Positions 24,652 through 33,637 of a stretch of 64,000 nt of DNA are shown here, piece by piece. Source of the DNA: JAAZKI01 sp012799905 (lineage in GTDB: Bacteria; Verrucomicrobiota; Lentisphaeria; Oligosphaerales; Oligosphaeraceae). The DNA is taken from the NCBI GenBank assembly GCA_050949415.1, contig JBMNFR010000009.1:248001-312000 (forward strand), written 5' to 3'. Under the pieces are notes generated by a model, which searched no databases, had not been told where the DNA came from, and was given only the letters and a program-made list of their open reading frames with translations. The position numbers were made by a program, and so were the translations under genes. Position 1 is the first letter of the stretch. The number at the start of each line of letters is the position of its first letter.

Positions 24652-25071
24652 TCAGCAGGCATTGATATCGTCTGGCCGATGGCCGCCATGCTCTTCCCGG
24701 ATGCCCTTGCAGACAACGCACAGCTTGGAGTAAGGCCTGGCGCGCAGACGGCCAAGACCGATCGGCTTGCCGCAGTCACTGCAGATGCCAAAGGATGACT
24801 CTTTCATGCTCTTCAAGGCCTGCTCGATCATCTGCAATTTTTTCCGCTCGTCAGCCAGCGTTGACAAGGCCGTTTCCCGGATAAAATCGTCGCTGCCGAC
24901 ATCAGCCGATTCCTCACCGGCCTGGCGATTACTGGTCAGAGACGACGACGCATGGCTGATTCGTTGCAGAATTAGCATCCGCTCTTTGGTCAGCATTTCC
25001 CGCAACTCGTCCAGCTGCTGCGAATTAAGGGCGCTGGGCTGGGATGAAGACTTTGCTTTCTTTTTCTCCAT
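24652..25071 (-). CDS. DksA/TraR-type zinc-finger regulator
   Basis: 139 residues from the ATG at 25071, which has AAGGAGG upstream. A Ser/Lys-rich N-terminus precedes a helical hairpin (about 18-90) and a C4 zinc finger with C97, C100, C118 and C121 (ICSDCGKPIGLGRLRARPYSKLCVVC). Proteins of this type enter the RNA polymerase secondary channel and change promoter response to ppGpp, or act as simpler TraR/YocK-like proteins. Its end overlaps a possible early lspA start. DksA-like genes next to lspA are common in bacteria. Confidence 0.88.
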   Translation of the reverse strand: MEKKKAKSSSQPSALNSQQLDELREMLTKERMLILQRISHASSSLTSNRQAGEESADVGSDDFIRETALSTLADERKKLQMIEQALKSMKESSFGICSDCGKPIGLGRLRARPYSKLCVVCKGIREEHGGHRPDDINAC

Positions 25072-25212
25072 GCTATGCCTCCTTATTTTCCTGCTGCGGA
25101 AAAACAGGTGAATGCGATGCGCCAACAACTGGTAAAGGCGGCTTGAACGCCGCTAATGGCTAATTAAAGTAATACCAGTTTGGCAACCTGCAACTTTGTA
25201 ACATGAAAAACA

Positions 25213-25362
25213 AAGGTTCTTTGGTAATCGGTCACCGATTGATATTCGAAGTTCCGGCGCGTAGCGGTCTCTGAAAAGGGGCGAGGGGCGAGGGGCGAGG
25301 GGCGAGAGTGAGCTTGGACTACGCTGTCCGCCATGTCTATCGCGTTCACCGACGCGGAGCGG
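25213..25362 (+). repeat. Composite intergenic repeat, short copy C
   Basis: GGTAATCGGTCACCGATTGA leader and AGTTCCGG segment, four GGGGCGA heptamers (25278-25305), then GAGTGAGCTTGGACTACGC and a CGCCATGTCTATCGCG stretch. It lacks the triple-hairpin cassette seen in copies A and B. The leader's AATCGGTCACCGATT is itself palindromic. About 140 bases between the dksA-like gene and this copy show nothing recognisable. Confidence 0.78.
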
Positions 25363-25400
25363 CAGAAGCGCTGAAAACATGCTGCGGGGATGGCCATTAT

Positions 25401-25457
25401 CAACGGCTGACCGATTACCAGCAGACGATGCGTAATCGTAATCGGTCAGCCGTTGAA
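25401..25457. repeat. Perfect 19-bp inverted repeat
   Basis: TCAACGGCTGACCGATTAC at 25401-25419 is exactly complementary to 25439-25457, separated by 19 bases. There is no T-run after it on either strand, so it is not a typical terminator. The arm contains the ACCGATTAC word also found in the repeat leaders. It could be a cruciform, a regulator-binding site or a fold in a transcript. Confidence 0.8.
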
Positions 25458-25541
25458 CATTGAGTCGCAGAGCGCCGCCCTCTCATCCTGTCTCACTTAG
25501 GTTCTCACAAGTCACCAGTCTCATCCAGGCGCCATTTCTAG

Positions 25542-25722
25542 AGACGGCAAGCATGATGCCAACATGCTGTACAGAATCCTACTCAAGCACAAAATAACTA
25601 TGATTCTGCAAAAAGCCGTTTGAAAAAGGGCGTGTGGCGACCTATTTTTCCTGCGGGCTTAGAAATCAGACCCCACCCACCCAAGGGGGGCCACCCACCC
25701 AAATTTTGTCACACGCGCGCGT
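25542..25722 (+). repeat. 181-bp repeat, copy 2 (upstream of the DUF4838 gene)
   Basis: Partner of 18680-18860, same length and orientation, with scattered substitutions. It ends 166 bases before the DUF4838 start. With copy C and the inverted repeat it accounts for most of the 817-base gap between the dksA-like gene and the DUF4838 gene. Confidence 0.85.
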
Positions 25723-25888
25723 GAGGTGCAAGCTATATCATTGACTGACCCATTACGGTTCTTGCCCCGCATTTTGGCCAACACTCTTTCCAGGCAGCAG
25801 CCAACGGCGACAGACAAGGCCAGCAACGGCAATTCCAAGTCAACCGAACCCAAAGTCCATTTCCCACATAAACAATAAGGAAAAACAC

Positions 25889-28837
25889 ATGCAACCGCTT
25901 CTCCGAACTACCGTCCTCCTCACTGTTCTGCTGTTCCCGCTTCATGCCGCTGACTTTGCCTTAATGGTCGACGGCAAGGCCGCCGCGACCATAGTCTGTT
26001 CGCCGACGGCTCCTTTACCAGTCCAGTATGCCGCCCGCGAACTGGCCGTTTTTCTGGCTAAAATCGCGGATGGCGAGCAACCGACTGTCAGCGCTGCTCC
26101 GTCCCGCGACCTCGGCAATGTCTTCCTGGGCACTGTCGCTGACCAGGCTTTGACCAAGGCTGCGGCAGTTGCGCCAAGCGACTTGAAGCCCGGCGGATTC
26201 GTCATCACGACCAGGCCAGACGGACTCTACATCCTCGGCGGCGACCCGCTCGGCGCCCTCTATGGCGCCTATGACATCCTGAAAAAATACGGCGGCATCC
26301 GGTGGCTTTTTCCCGGCGCTGAAGGCGAATATTTCCAGGTCAAAAAAACCATCGCCGTGCCCGAGCAGAAAACAATCCGCAATCCGTATCTGACTTACCG
26401 CTGGATGGAGCTCAACAGCGTCGCCGTCAACAAGCCGTATTTTGACACCCGCGAATGGCAGACGCGCAATTACATGATTCCGAAATGTCGACCGACCCAT
26501 ATCCGTAGTCAGCAGCACGGCAATCACATGCGCGAGCTGGGCGCAGAGTGCGTGCCAATCGGCGGCCATGTCCTCACCCCGCTTCTGTTTGGCGGCAAGT
26601 TTCCACGCCAGGCAGAAGTTGAAAGCCTCTTCCAGGAACACCCGGAGTACTTCCCGCTCGTCAACGGCAAACGCATCCTCCTTGACGGCCAGAAATACCA
26701 GCCCTGCACCAGCCACCCGGAAGTCATCGAGATCATGGCCAAGTCCCTCATCGCCAAGGCCACTGAACCGGACTGCAACGGACTGATCATCATCGGCAAC
26801 AATGACGGCACCGGCTGGTGCGAATGTGAAAACTGCCGTCGCCTTGACCCACCCGAGGAAGCCGCCAAAAACCGGGTTGCCACCCGTTACTGGACACTCG
26901 TCCAGACCCTTGCCCAGCGCGTCTGGGAAGTCAAGCCAGACGCCAAGCTCGGCGGCTGGGCCTACCAGAATTTCTGGGCGCCGCCGACCGGCATCACCCT
27001 TGACCCGCGCCTCATCGTCTGCATCAGCTTCAATAACCAGTGCTGGCGGCATGCCATCACTGACCCGAAATGCTCGGTCAACCGCGAATTCCGCAAGCTC
27101 TACTTGGAATGGAAAAACCTCGGCGTGCAGATGTACAACCGCGATGAAATCGCTGCCTCTGGCTCAGTCGGCAGCAATTTCCTCCCTGCTGAAAAAATCC
27201 TGCATCAGAATTTTCTGGACTATCCGAGCCTAGGGCTGTCCGGCTCAAGCTTCTGCATTGTGCCGCCGCCGCCAGACGCCGAAGTCTACGCCCCATTGCG
27301 CCGCAATATCATGGACGAACGCAACTTGCGCTGGGCAGCCATGTGGCAGACCAACTACCTCTCCGCGCAATTCATGTTCGACATCACCCTTGACTTCGAC
27401 GCCCTCTACGAAGAATGCAACCGTCTGTTCTATGGCCTGGGCTGGGAAGGCGGCATGAAAGAATTCCGGGCTTTGCTGACCAAGGCCTTTGTCGAGACTC
27501 CAGGCTGTATGGGCTGGGGGCAAAACGCGCCGCTGGGGCGCTGCCTCGACCAGCCCGGCGTCCAAGAGCAACTGAAGGCACTGCTGGCCAAGGCGGAAAA
27601 GGCAGCCGCTGCCGACCCAGACCCGCGTGCGCTCCAGCATGTCCAGCGTGAACGCGACATCTTCGCCTGCACCTGGGAGGCCGCCCGCATGACCTACCTT
27701 GAGAGCTACCGCGAACTGACCGCCTTCCGGAAGACAGCGCCAATCGCCATTGATGGCGTCATTGATGAAAAAGACTGGAAAGACGCTGATGTGATGACAG
27801 GCTTCATGATCCCGCCCTGGTCAAAAAAAGAATACAAGCCAGAACAGACCTTCTTCCGCGTCGTCTACGAACCGGATAACGTCTATATCGCCATTGAAGC
27901 TATGGAGCCAACGCCGGACGCCATCATCGCTGAAAAAAATCCCCAAGACGCCCCGCACAGCAAAATCGGCAATTCACTGGAGATTTTCCTCAGCTATCCA
28001 GACATGGCCGTGGAGTATTTTCACTACACCATCAACTCGGCTGGCTCGATCATTGATGCACGGCACGGGCCGAATAAACGCGACCTGGCTTACAATGGCG
28101 ACGTGGAATTCGCCACCAAGGTCTTGGCTGACCGCTGGGTTCTGGAAATGCGAATTCCGACCGCTGGCATTGGCATGAAATGCTTTGACGGCTCCACCTG
28201 GCGCCTGAACATCGCCCGCAATCGTCGAATCAGCCAGGATTCCTCGGAATTGTCCAGCTGGGGCAGCGGCCATTTTCACGGCATCGACAATTTCGGGGTA
28301 GTGAAGTTCACGCCGGTCCGCCCGGCTGGCCTGGCGCAAGGCCACGACCCGTCAGCCTGGAAAAATGCATCGTTCAACGAAGTCGTGGAGAATGCGACCT
28401 TGAATCAGTATCGGCAATGGCCTGCCACCTGGAAGACGACGCTGGTTCCAACCGCCTGGAAAGTCGAGCCAGACACCATCGGCAGCACCCTCCTGCACCC
28501 GGAATCAAGCAGCAATTATTATATTGAGCTGGAAAAAGGCATCATCGGCAACTGGTTTGTCAGCCCGGCCGCCAAGTTGCGCATCACTTTTCGGGCGTCC
28601 GGCCAGGGCAAGGCCCGTCTGTGGACCGGCAAATACGAGGCGGCAGCGCCCAACGCCAAAGGCTATCCATTCAAAGGAACGACGGGCAGCCTCACCTTCG
28701 AAGTCAAAGATGACGCTTGGCAGACGTTCACCCTGGACGCCGACAAAGGCGATGAACCAAGACTGCTTGTGCGCTTCTTCCACCAGGAGGGAAGCGTCCG
28801 CATCGACGACGTGATGGTGACGCCAATCGCTGAATGA
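25889..28837 (+). CDS. Secreted DUF4838 glycan-active protein with CBM9-like domain
   Basis: 982 residues. The signal peptide (MQPLLRTTVLLTVLLFPLHA) is followed by an N-terminal alpha/beta domain like those preceding GH20/GH67 barrels (30-150, 'PVQYAARELAVFLAKI', 'GGDPLGALYGAYDIL'). The DUF4838 barrel-like region follows (about 150-560, including 'CECENCRRLDPPEE' and 'FNNQCWRHAITDPKC'). Then comes a CBM9-like module beginning near 620 ('IAIDGVIDEKDWKDADVM', 'VYIAIEAMEP', 'RWVLEMRIPTAGIG'), and a last jelly-roll module from about 830. Such proteins are abundant in Lentisphaerota and are thought to attack host or plant polysaccharides. AAGGAAA precedes the ATG. Substrate unknown. Confidence 0.87.
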   Translation: MQPLLRTTVLLTVLLFPLHAADFALMVDGKAAATIVCSPTAPLPVQYAARELAVFLAKIADGEQPTVSAAPSRDLGNVFLGTVADQALTKAAAVAPSDLKPGGFVITTRPDGLYILGGDPLGALYGAYDILKKYGGIRWLFPGAEGEYFQVKKTIAVPEQKTIRNPYLTYRWMELNSVAVNKPYFDTREWQTRNYMIPKCRPTHIRSQQHGNHMRELGAECVPIGGHVLTPLLFGGKFPRQAEVESLFQEHPEYFPLVNGKRILLDGQKYQPCTSHPEVIEIMAKSLIAKATEPDCNGLIIIGNNDGTGWCECENCRRLDPPEEAAKNRVATRYWTLVQTLAQRVWEVKPDAKLGGWAYQNFWAPPTGITLDPRLIVCISFNNQCWRHAITDPKCSVNREFRKLYLEWKNLGVQMYNRDEIAASGSVGSNFLPAEKILHQNFLDYPSLGLSGSSFCIVPPPPDAEVYAPLRRNIMDERNLRWAAMWQTNYLSAQFMFDITLDFDALYEECNRLFYGLGWEGGMKEFRALLTKAFVETPGCMGWGQNAPLGRCLDQPGVQEQLKALLAKAEKAAAADPDPRALQHVQRERDIFACTWEAARMTYLESYRELTAFRKTAPIAIDGVIDEKDWKDADVMTGFMIPPWSKKEYKPEQTFFRVVYEPDNVYIAIEAMEPTPDAIIAEKNPQDAPHSKIGNSLEIFLSYPDMAVEYFHYTINSAGSIIDARHGPNKRDLAYNGDVEFATKVLADRWVLEMRIPTAGIGMKCFDGSTWRLNIARNRRISQDSSELSSWGSGHFHGIDNFGVVKFTPVRPAGLAQGHDPSAWKNASFNEVVENATLNQYRQWPATWKTTLVPTAWKVEPDTIGSTLLHPESSSNYYIELEKGIIGNWFVSPAAKLRITFRASGQGKARLWTGKYEAAAPNAKGYPFKGTTGSLTFEVKDDAWQTFTLDADKGDEPRLLVRFFHQEGSVRIDDVMVTPIAE

Positions 28838-28867
28838 CGCCCTCGACGGCAAAGCCGAGGGCAATTC

Positions 28868-29312
28868 CAGCGTTTATACCACGAAAGACTTAGGGTGGAC
28901 TCTCCGTCCACAGCCTATTTTTTAACCACGAAAAACACGAAAGGACACGAAATTTTTGTTTTTTGGGTTGCTGTTGTAACCACTGAATACACGGAATACA
29001 CGGAAATTTTTGTGTATGGTTGTTGCTCGCCGGGATAGGATTGCATGCGGATTCGCGTATCAGTTTTTTAGCTATTCAGTCTGAAGAAGCGCTCCGGGTC
29101 GCCGCCTGCTTGACCCGAGTGACCTGAGAGCCACTCTAGCCTCGGAGAGGCGCAACCATGAGTAACCCCAGGTGCAGCGAAGCGGAACCTGGGGGTGGAT
29201 GCCCCCCTAAGTCTGAGCCTCGGCGAGGCGACACTAAAACGCTGATTTGAAGAAAATCTCTCTCAAAAAACAAGAAGTTGGTCGATGGTAGTATGGAAAG
29301 TTAAAACCTTTC
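28868..29312 (+). repeat. Repeat island with ACCACGAA segments and tail element copy 4
   Basis: Contains GGTGGACTCTCCGTCCAC (hairpin), TTAACCACGAAAAACACGAA, a TGTATGGTTGTTGCTCGCCG motif, then the hairpin/tail element at 29140-29312 with CCCCAGGT/ACCTGGGG arms and a tail ending ACAAGAAGTTGGTCGATGG. Order matches the island at 17967-18421. It occupies nearly all of the gap before the restriction enzyme gene. Confidence 0.75.
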
Positions 29313-29334
29313 CGTGTTTTTTGTGTTTTCAATA

Positions 29335-30069
29335 TTATTTGATAGAGGAATTAAACTGTACAAGGCTTTCCCAGTTAATTGCTCCATTATCACTACAGAA
29401 CTGTTTGAGAAACTCCTTTGTAAATATATTTATACGGTTGCTGTATGCCTGATTAAAGTCTTCATTTCTTTCTTTTGCTTTGTGCCCTAATGGTTCTATG
29501 ATTTCAGTATATAAATTCGAATTTCCTGATATAAATTCCCAGAACCTTTGGCCGCAGTATTTAAAATAATCACCCTTATCTGGTTTATTATCTCTGCCAT
29601 AGCAACAACCATTGACGCACACTATGGATAACCTGGAATTGCTTGTTCTTAATGTCCTTTGAGCGGTTTTAAAGTCATCTTTCATCTTTGCAATTTGGCT
29701 GCTGTTACCCCAATTAGGACCGGATTTAATATTTACGATGTACCTCTTGCCATTATTATCAAACTCCAGGTCAATACCCTGTATGCCGGACTTCCAGCCG
29801 TCGTAAACTTTGCTATTGATAAAAATAGCCAACCCTTCTAACCAATCTCCAAATAGAGTTTCTTCATTAGAAGATATATGTGCGTCAACCAATCCTCGTA
29901 TAATCTCTTCAGCTGTCAAGACATATTTTGCTTTAAATAGGTAGGGATTTTTTCTTTTCAGAACACTGCTTAATTTTAATGAATCTAAACTCGATATTCG
30001 TTTTTCATGGAATGATCCAATATTATCCTCTACATATTGCGTAACATCTTTCAACCTAAGGCTATCCAT
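29335..30069 (-). CDS. PmeII-family type II restriction endonuclease
   Basis: 244 residues from the ATG at 30069, which overlaps the methyltransferase stop by eight bases and has AAGGAAAA upstream. The nuclease core fits the PD-(D/E)xK pattern: an acidic residue in 'GIDLEFDNNGKRYIVNIKSGPNWGN' with E/D, then IKSG supplying the catalytic Lys. The conserved 'VCVNGCCYGRDNKPDKGDYFKYCGQRFWEFISG' and 'IIEPLGHKAKERNEDF' are typical of PmeII-like enzymes. It should cut DNA not protected by the partner enzyme. Recognition site not deducible. AT-rich base use differs sharply from the neighbours, indicating recent transfer. Confidence 0.85.
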   Translation of the reverse strand: MDSLRLKDVTQYVEDNIGSFHEKRISSLDSLKLSSVLKRKNPYLFKAKYVLTAEEIIRGLVDAHISSNEETLFGDWLEGLAIFINSKVYDGWKSGIQGIDLEFDNNGKRYIVNIKSGPNWGNSSQIAKMKDDFKTAQRTLRTSNSRLSIVCVNGCCYGRDNKPDKGDYFKYCGQRFWEFISGNSNLYTEIIEPLGHKAKERNEDFNQAYSNRINIFTKEFLKQFCSDNGAINWESLVQFNSSIK

Positions 30070-30907
30070 AATTTTCCTTTTGTTCAAATAAATATAGTTC
30101 AACGGGTTGTATTTGAGATTTTACCATTTCATAATAATCTTTAACAATTTCTATCCCAATCGAATTTCGAAACATCCTACTCGCAACTATATTAGTCGTC
30201 CCTGAACCCATAAAGGGGTCCATAACTATGTCGCCGACCCGGGTAAAAAGTTTTATAAACCATTCCGGCAAACCTTCAGGGAATGCTGCACTGTGATTTT
30301 TATTATTGCATTCAGTGGCAAGATGCAAAACATTTGTTGGATATGCCTTATCTCTCTCAAGCCAATTAGATATATTTTTTCCAAAACCGCTTCCAACTTT
30401 TGATTCATCTCTTGTTTTGTCTGTTTCACTCAAGTTTTTTAATCTTGTTTTAGTCCAATCTCCCATAGGTACCATGACTTCTTCCTGATACATATTAAAT
30501 TTTTTATTCTTATTAAATTGCAGCAGTCGCTCCCAGGCATCCCTAAATCTATTTGGCCATTTGCCTGGATAACAATTCTTTTTATGCCATATAAACTCTT
30601 CAGTCCATAGCCACCCTTGTTTTCTCATGGCGAGAATCAATTCCATAACATAAGTGCTTCTTTCGCCGTCAACTACTTTCTCTTTGATATTAAGAACAAA
30701 AGTTCCAGTTGGTTTAAGAACCCTCAACATCTGCTCTGTTTTAGGCAAAAACCACTCTACATAATCGTCAGGATGAATCCCGCCATATGTTTTTTTTCTT
30801 TGATCAGCATATGGTGGAGATGTAAAAATCAAATCTACTGAATTATCAGGGAGTGTTTTTAGTACATCTTCACAATCGCCGAGGTACAAGTCGTGTTTTA
30901 TTTCCAT
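30062..30907 (-). CDS. Type II DNA methyltransferase (beta class, m4C or m6A)
   Basis: 281 residues. The catalytic motif IV TSPPY lies early (about 30-34, VDLIFTSPPYADQ) and the AdoMet-binding motif I DPFMGSGTTN late (about 241), the order of beta-class amino-methyltransferases. The SPPY form is commonest in N4-cytosine enzymes but also occurs in N6-adenine ones. Between them is the target-recognition region. It protects host DNA against the endonuclease encoded downstream in the same operon. The gene is AT-rich like its partner, and no good SD precedes the ATG. Confidence 0.92.
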   Translation of the reverse strand: MEIKHDLYLGDCEDVLKTLPDNSVDLIFTSPPYADQRKKTYGGIHPDDYVEWFLPKTEQMLRVLKPTGTFVLNIKEKVVDGERSTYVMELILAMRKQGWLWTEEFIWHKKNCYPGKWPNRFRDAWERLLQFNKNKKFNMYQEEVMVPMGDWTKTRLKNLSETDKTRDESKVGSGFGKNISNWLERDKAYPTNVLHLATECNNKNHSAAFPEGLPEWFIKLFTRVGDIVMDPFMGSGTTNIVASRMFRNSIGIEIVKDYYEMVKSQIQPVELYLFEQKENYG

Positions 30908-31385
30908 TCTATTATTTACGTCCCAAATTTTATAGCGTCATGTCTCAACAATCATAAACATAATCACGGTCATCCTATTATGGACTATATCATGGACTGA
31001 ATAACCGTGTTATGATGAAGTAAGCGGCCCAATACTATCCAGAAATGTCTTCCAAACCCGCGGAGGCAGCCTGAACCTGCGAAAAGTACTCTAACTGTTA
31101 TTGAGCTATTTTTCAAGTTCATTCAGAAACATTTAATCGTCAACTGGGTTAGAAAAAGCCAAGTTAATAAAAGTCCTGCGGTTTTCCCCAATTAATCGAG
31201 TTGCTACTCTGCTGTGGGCGGCCTAAGCTTGAGACCATCAGGAGAGCACAGTTGGATTTCGCAAGGTGGGAGGGAAGGGCTGCCAGAAGCCTTTCCTATC
31301 TCACCCTAATCTTGATTACAAAAATAAAAACAAACAATGACTTTCGCTAAAAAATGCACTTTGGTTATTTTTCATTATGGCAAAT
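30908..31385. other. Spacer without recognised genes
   Basis: About 480 bases upstream of the methyltransferase gene, more AT-rich than average. None of the intergenic repeat modules, no convincing open frame and no RNA gene was seen. A TATAAA at about 30931 on the minus strand might belong to the methyltransferase promoter, but no matching -35 at normal spacing was found. The module-free sequence fits a boundary of imported DNA. Confidence 0.5.
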
Positions 31386-31757
31386 TTATTTTTGGAAATC
31401 CGCATGGCAATACGGGCATTCGGTTACATTGTCAGGAAGCCCATTGGGAAAAATAAGTGACGTGCTTGTTTTTGAATAATTTGGGTCTATAAACAAATAG
31501 GCGAGATTAGCATTACAGCGGTAGCATTTCAGCTTTTTTATTTTCAAAAATGCAACCACTTCTCCAACTACGCCCAGAAGCGCAAATAGTAAGAATATAG
31601 GGAGAAGCGCAAATAGTTCGAAGGCAGCGAAAAGAAGAAACAAGGAACATGAAATGACAATCGCGGCCAAAGAGACAATCTGCATTTTTCTCAGAGGAGA
31701 AACGTAACTTTTACATTTTTCTCTAAAAGTTCCTTGGGAAGCCTCATTGGATTCCAT
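31386..31757 (-). CDS. Small membrane protein with zinc ribbon
   Basis: 123 residues from the ATG at 31757, supported by GGAGG upstream. A short polar N-terminus precedes two hydrophobic helices (about 27-70, IVSLAAIVISCSLFLLFAAF and ALLPIFLLFALLGVVGEVVAF). A cytoplasmic or external zinc-ribbon-like domain follows with CYRCNANL and CPYCHADF as paired CxxC motifs. Function unknown. Base composition is intermediate between the imported restriction-modification pair and the surroundings. Confidence 0.65.
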   Translation of the reverse strand: MESNEASQGTFREKCKSYVSPLRKMQIVSLAAIVISCSLFLLFAAFELFALLPIFLLFALLGVVGEVVAFLKIKKLKCYRCNANLAYLFIDPNYSKTSTSLIFPNGLPDNVTECPYCHADFQK

Positions 31758-31926
31758 GATGTTCCTCCATTTCAAAGCGAGATATTCTCTGTTGCGCTTC
31801 GTTTGAGACAGGTTCAACAGCTCACCTTAAAATTTAAATACTTGAGATTGCGTATTGATGATTATCCATGGACAGCGATGCTGCTCCGCGATGCTGTCCT
31901 TGGGTTAACGAATTTCCGCCTGGCTT

Positions 31927-32604
31927 CTACCTCGCCCCGGTTCCTTTCAGGACGACGCCGAGAGTTTTTCCCAAAATCAGCAAATCAAGCCACGGCGACC
32001 AATTTTCAATATAGTGCATATCCAGGGCGACCCGTTGAGCATAAGTGGTGTTGCTTCGTCCTGACACCTGCCACAAGCCGGTCATGCCGGGTTGAACAGC
32101 CAGCAGGTCAGCGAGATGCTCCCCGTAAAGCTCGCGCTCCTGTTCCACGATTGGCCGCGGCCCGACCAGTGCCATATCACCGCGCAAAACATTCCACAGC
32201 TGCGGCAGCTCATCCAATGAAGTCCGCCGCAGAATTTTCCCCAATGGCGTGATGCGGGGGTCATTGCTGAGCTTGAATTTACGCAGCCACTCTCGCTTCA
32301 GCTCTGGGTTTTCATCCAGGATAGCTTCGAGTTTCTGGTCTGCATCGACGAACATGGTGCGGAATTTCAGCACATAAATCGTGCGTCCATGACGGCCGAT
32401 CCGACGGGCGCGGTAGATAGCCGGCCCTGGACTGGCAATCTTGATCAGCAACGCCAGGAGCGCTCCCACAGGCAGAAATGCGACAAACAACAGCACGGTC
32501 AGCGGAAATTCCCAAGCAGCCTTGAGCAGACGGTATTTTTCCAGGCGCAGGCGCGACGCCTGCCTGCCATCTTTATTCCCGCTGCTGTTGCCATCTCCAG
32601 CCAT
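31927..32604 (-). CDS. Bacterial sugar transferase (phosphoglycosyl transferase, WcaJ/PglC type)
   Basis: 225 residues from the ATG at 32604. One N-terminal membrane helix (about 26-52) is followed by the monotopic phosphoglycosyl transferase domain: SPGPAIYRARRIGRHGR, YVLKFRTM, 'TPLGKILRRTSLDELPQLWNVLRGDMALVGPRP' containing the catalytic Asp-Glu, and 'QPGMTGLWQVSGRS'. It moves a sugar-1-phosphate from a nucleotide sugar to undecaprenyl phosphate, starting exopolysaccharide or O-antigen synthesis at the inner membrane. It lies 34 bases after an AraC regulator gene; other polysaccharide genes are not adjacent. Confidence 0.93.
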   Translation of the reverse strand: MAGDGNSSGNKDGRQASRLRLEKYRLLKAAWEFPLTVLLFVAFLPVGALLALLIKIASPGPAIYRARRIGRHGRTIYVLKFRTMFVDADQKLEAILDENPELKREWLRKFKLSNDPRITPLGKILRRTSLDELPQLWNVLRGDMALVGPRPIVEQERELYGEHLADLLAVQPGMTGLWQVSGRSNTTYAQRVALDMHYIENWSPWLDLLILGKTLGVVLKGTGAR

Positions 32605-32638
32605 ATCTCCCCCTGCTAAACCATTCCTGCCGGGAGTT

Positions 32639-33502
32639 TCATTCTGTTGCTGACGTCTTCTTGGCGTCAATGTGCTTCCGCCGCCAATGCGCCAAGGCCG
32701 AGCTTGATTGCAGCCCCAGCTCGTCGGCAATGACCTTCATGGACACGCCTTCGGCCAGCAGCTCCTGATAACGCTGCCGTCGGAGTTCATTGATCACCTC
32801 GTACACGGTCATGCCCACATGCTGTCGAAACAGTCGCAGGAAGTGCGAGCGGCTGAATCCGGCCATGCGCGCCAGCGTCGTCACATCAACGCCGCGGCCA
32901 GCAGTGTGTTGGAGAAACTGCTTGATTTCCAGGATTGCTTCCTTCTGCACGCTGCTGCCGCCGGGCGGTCGTTCCACCGCCGCGACCACATCTGTAAACA
33001 GCACGCTGAACAATGCCCGCAGCTGCGCCAGCGCGAGGTCCAGCCGAACCGCGCCTTTAGCTGCGGCGTCCCATGTATTGTTTAAACGCTTGATTAATTC
33101 CGGCGATTTGCAGGAATGGCGAAAATCACGGCCATAGCGTCCGCCTCGGACTTCCACGCCTTGGCAAGTGATGAAGCCTGGTGCAAAGAACATCCACATC
33201 TGGTCGCTGTCTGGCGCGGTTGGTGGAAAGCCACCGTCATGGCGTTCGCCGACGTCATAAAGGAACAAAGTTCCAGGGCCGCCATGATAGACGACGCCAT
33301 TCAGCCCTTGGGTGACTTCGCCCTGCAAGACAAGCATGGCTTCGCGGTGTGCGTGCACTTGCGTAAACTGCCGGCGCCAGGCCGCGTCGCGCTCTTGGCT
33401 CTGGGGCGCCTGTGCCAACATCCGCTCAGAATCGGTGAACGAGGCCACCAACCGCAGAGGATATTCGCCCAAAAGCACACGTTGCTTTGCTTCTGTCAAC
33501 AT
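32639..33502 (-). CDS. AraC-family transcriptional regulator
   Basis: 287 residues. The N-terminal half is cupin-like (HAHREAMLVLQGEVTQGLNGVVY...LFLYDVGERHDG) and probably senses a sugar. The C-terminal AraC DNA-binding domain starts near 185: 'FLQHTAGRGVDVTTLARMAGFSRSHFLRLFRQHVGMTVYEVINELR' forms the first helix-turn-helix, and 'VIADELGLQSSSALAHWRRKH' a shortened second one. It sits between fucU and a sugar transferase on the same strand and may control sugar genes nearby. Confidence 0.9.
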   Translation of the reverse strand: MLTEAKQRVLLGEYPLRLVASFTDSERMLAQAPQSQERDAAWRRQFTQVHAHREAMLVLQGEVTQGLNGVVYHGGPGTLFLYDVGERHDGGFPPTAPDSDQMWMFFAPGFITCQGVEVRGGRYGRDFRHSCKSPELIKRLNNTWDAAAKGAVRLDLALAQLRALFSVLFTDVVAAVERPPGGSSVQKEAILEIKQFLQHTAGRGVDVTTLARMAGFSRSHFLRLFRQHVGMTVYEVINELRRQRYQELLAEGVSMKVIADELGLQSSSALAHWRRKHIDAKKTSATE

Positions 33503-33637
33503 CTGCCCTGCCCTCCAGGAAGCAATCGCCGCGAACTGCTGAAATGCCGAACGTCATCTCCGGCAACCATATCCGTCAATGGCGCTGCTAACGCCTTTTT
33601 CGACCATGTCCTGTCCGGCGCATTCAGGCTTGGTCGT

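Noticed and set aside
30908..31385. Hidden small gene or RNA in the spacer upstream of the methyltransferase
   Set aside because: No frame with a start and ribosome-binding site, no tRNA-like fold and none of the repeat modules was found.
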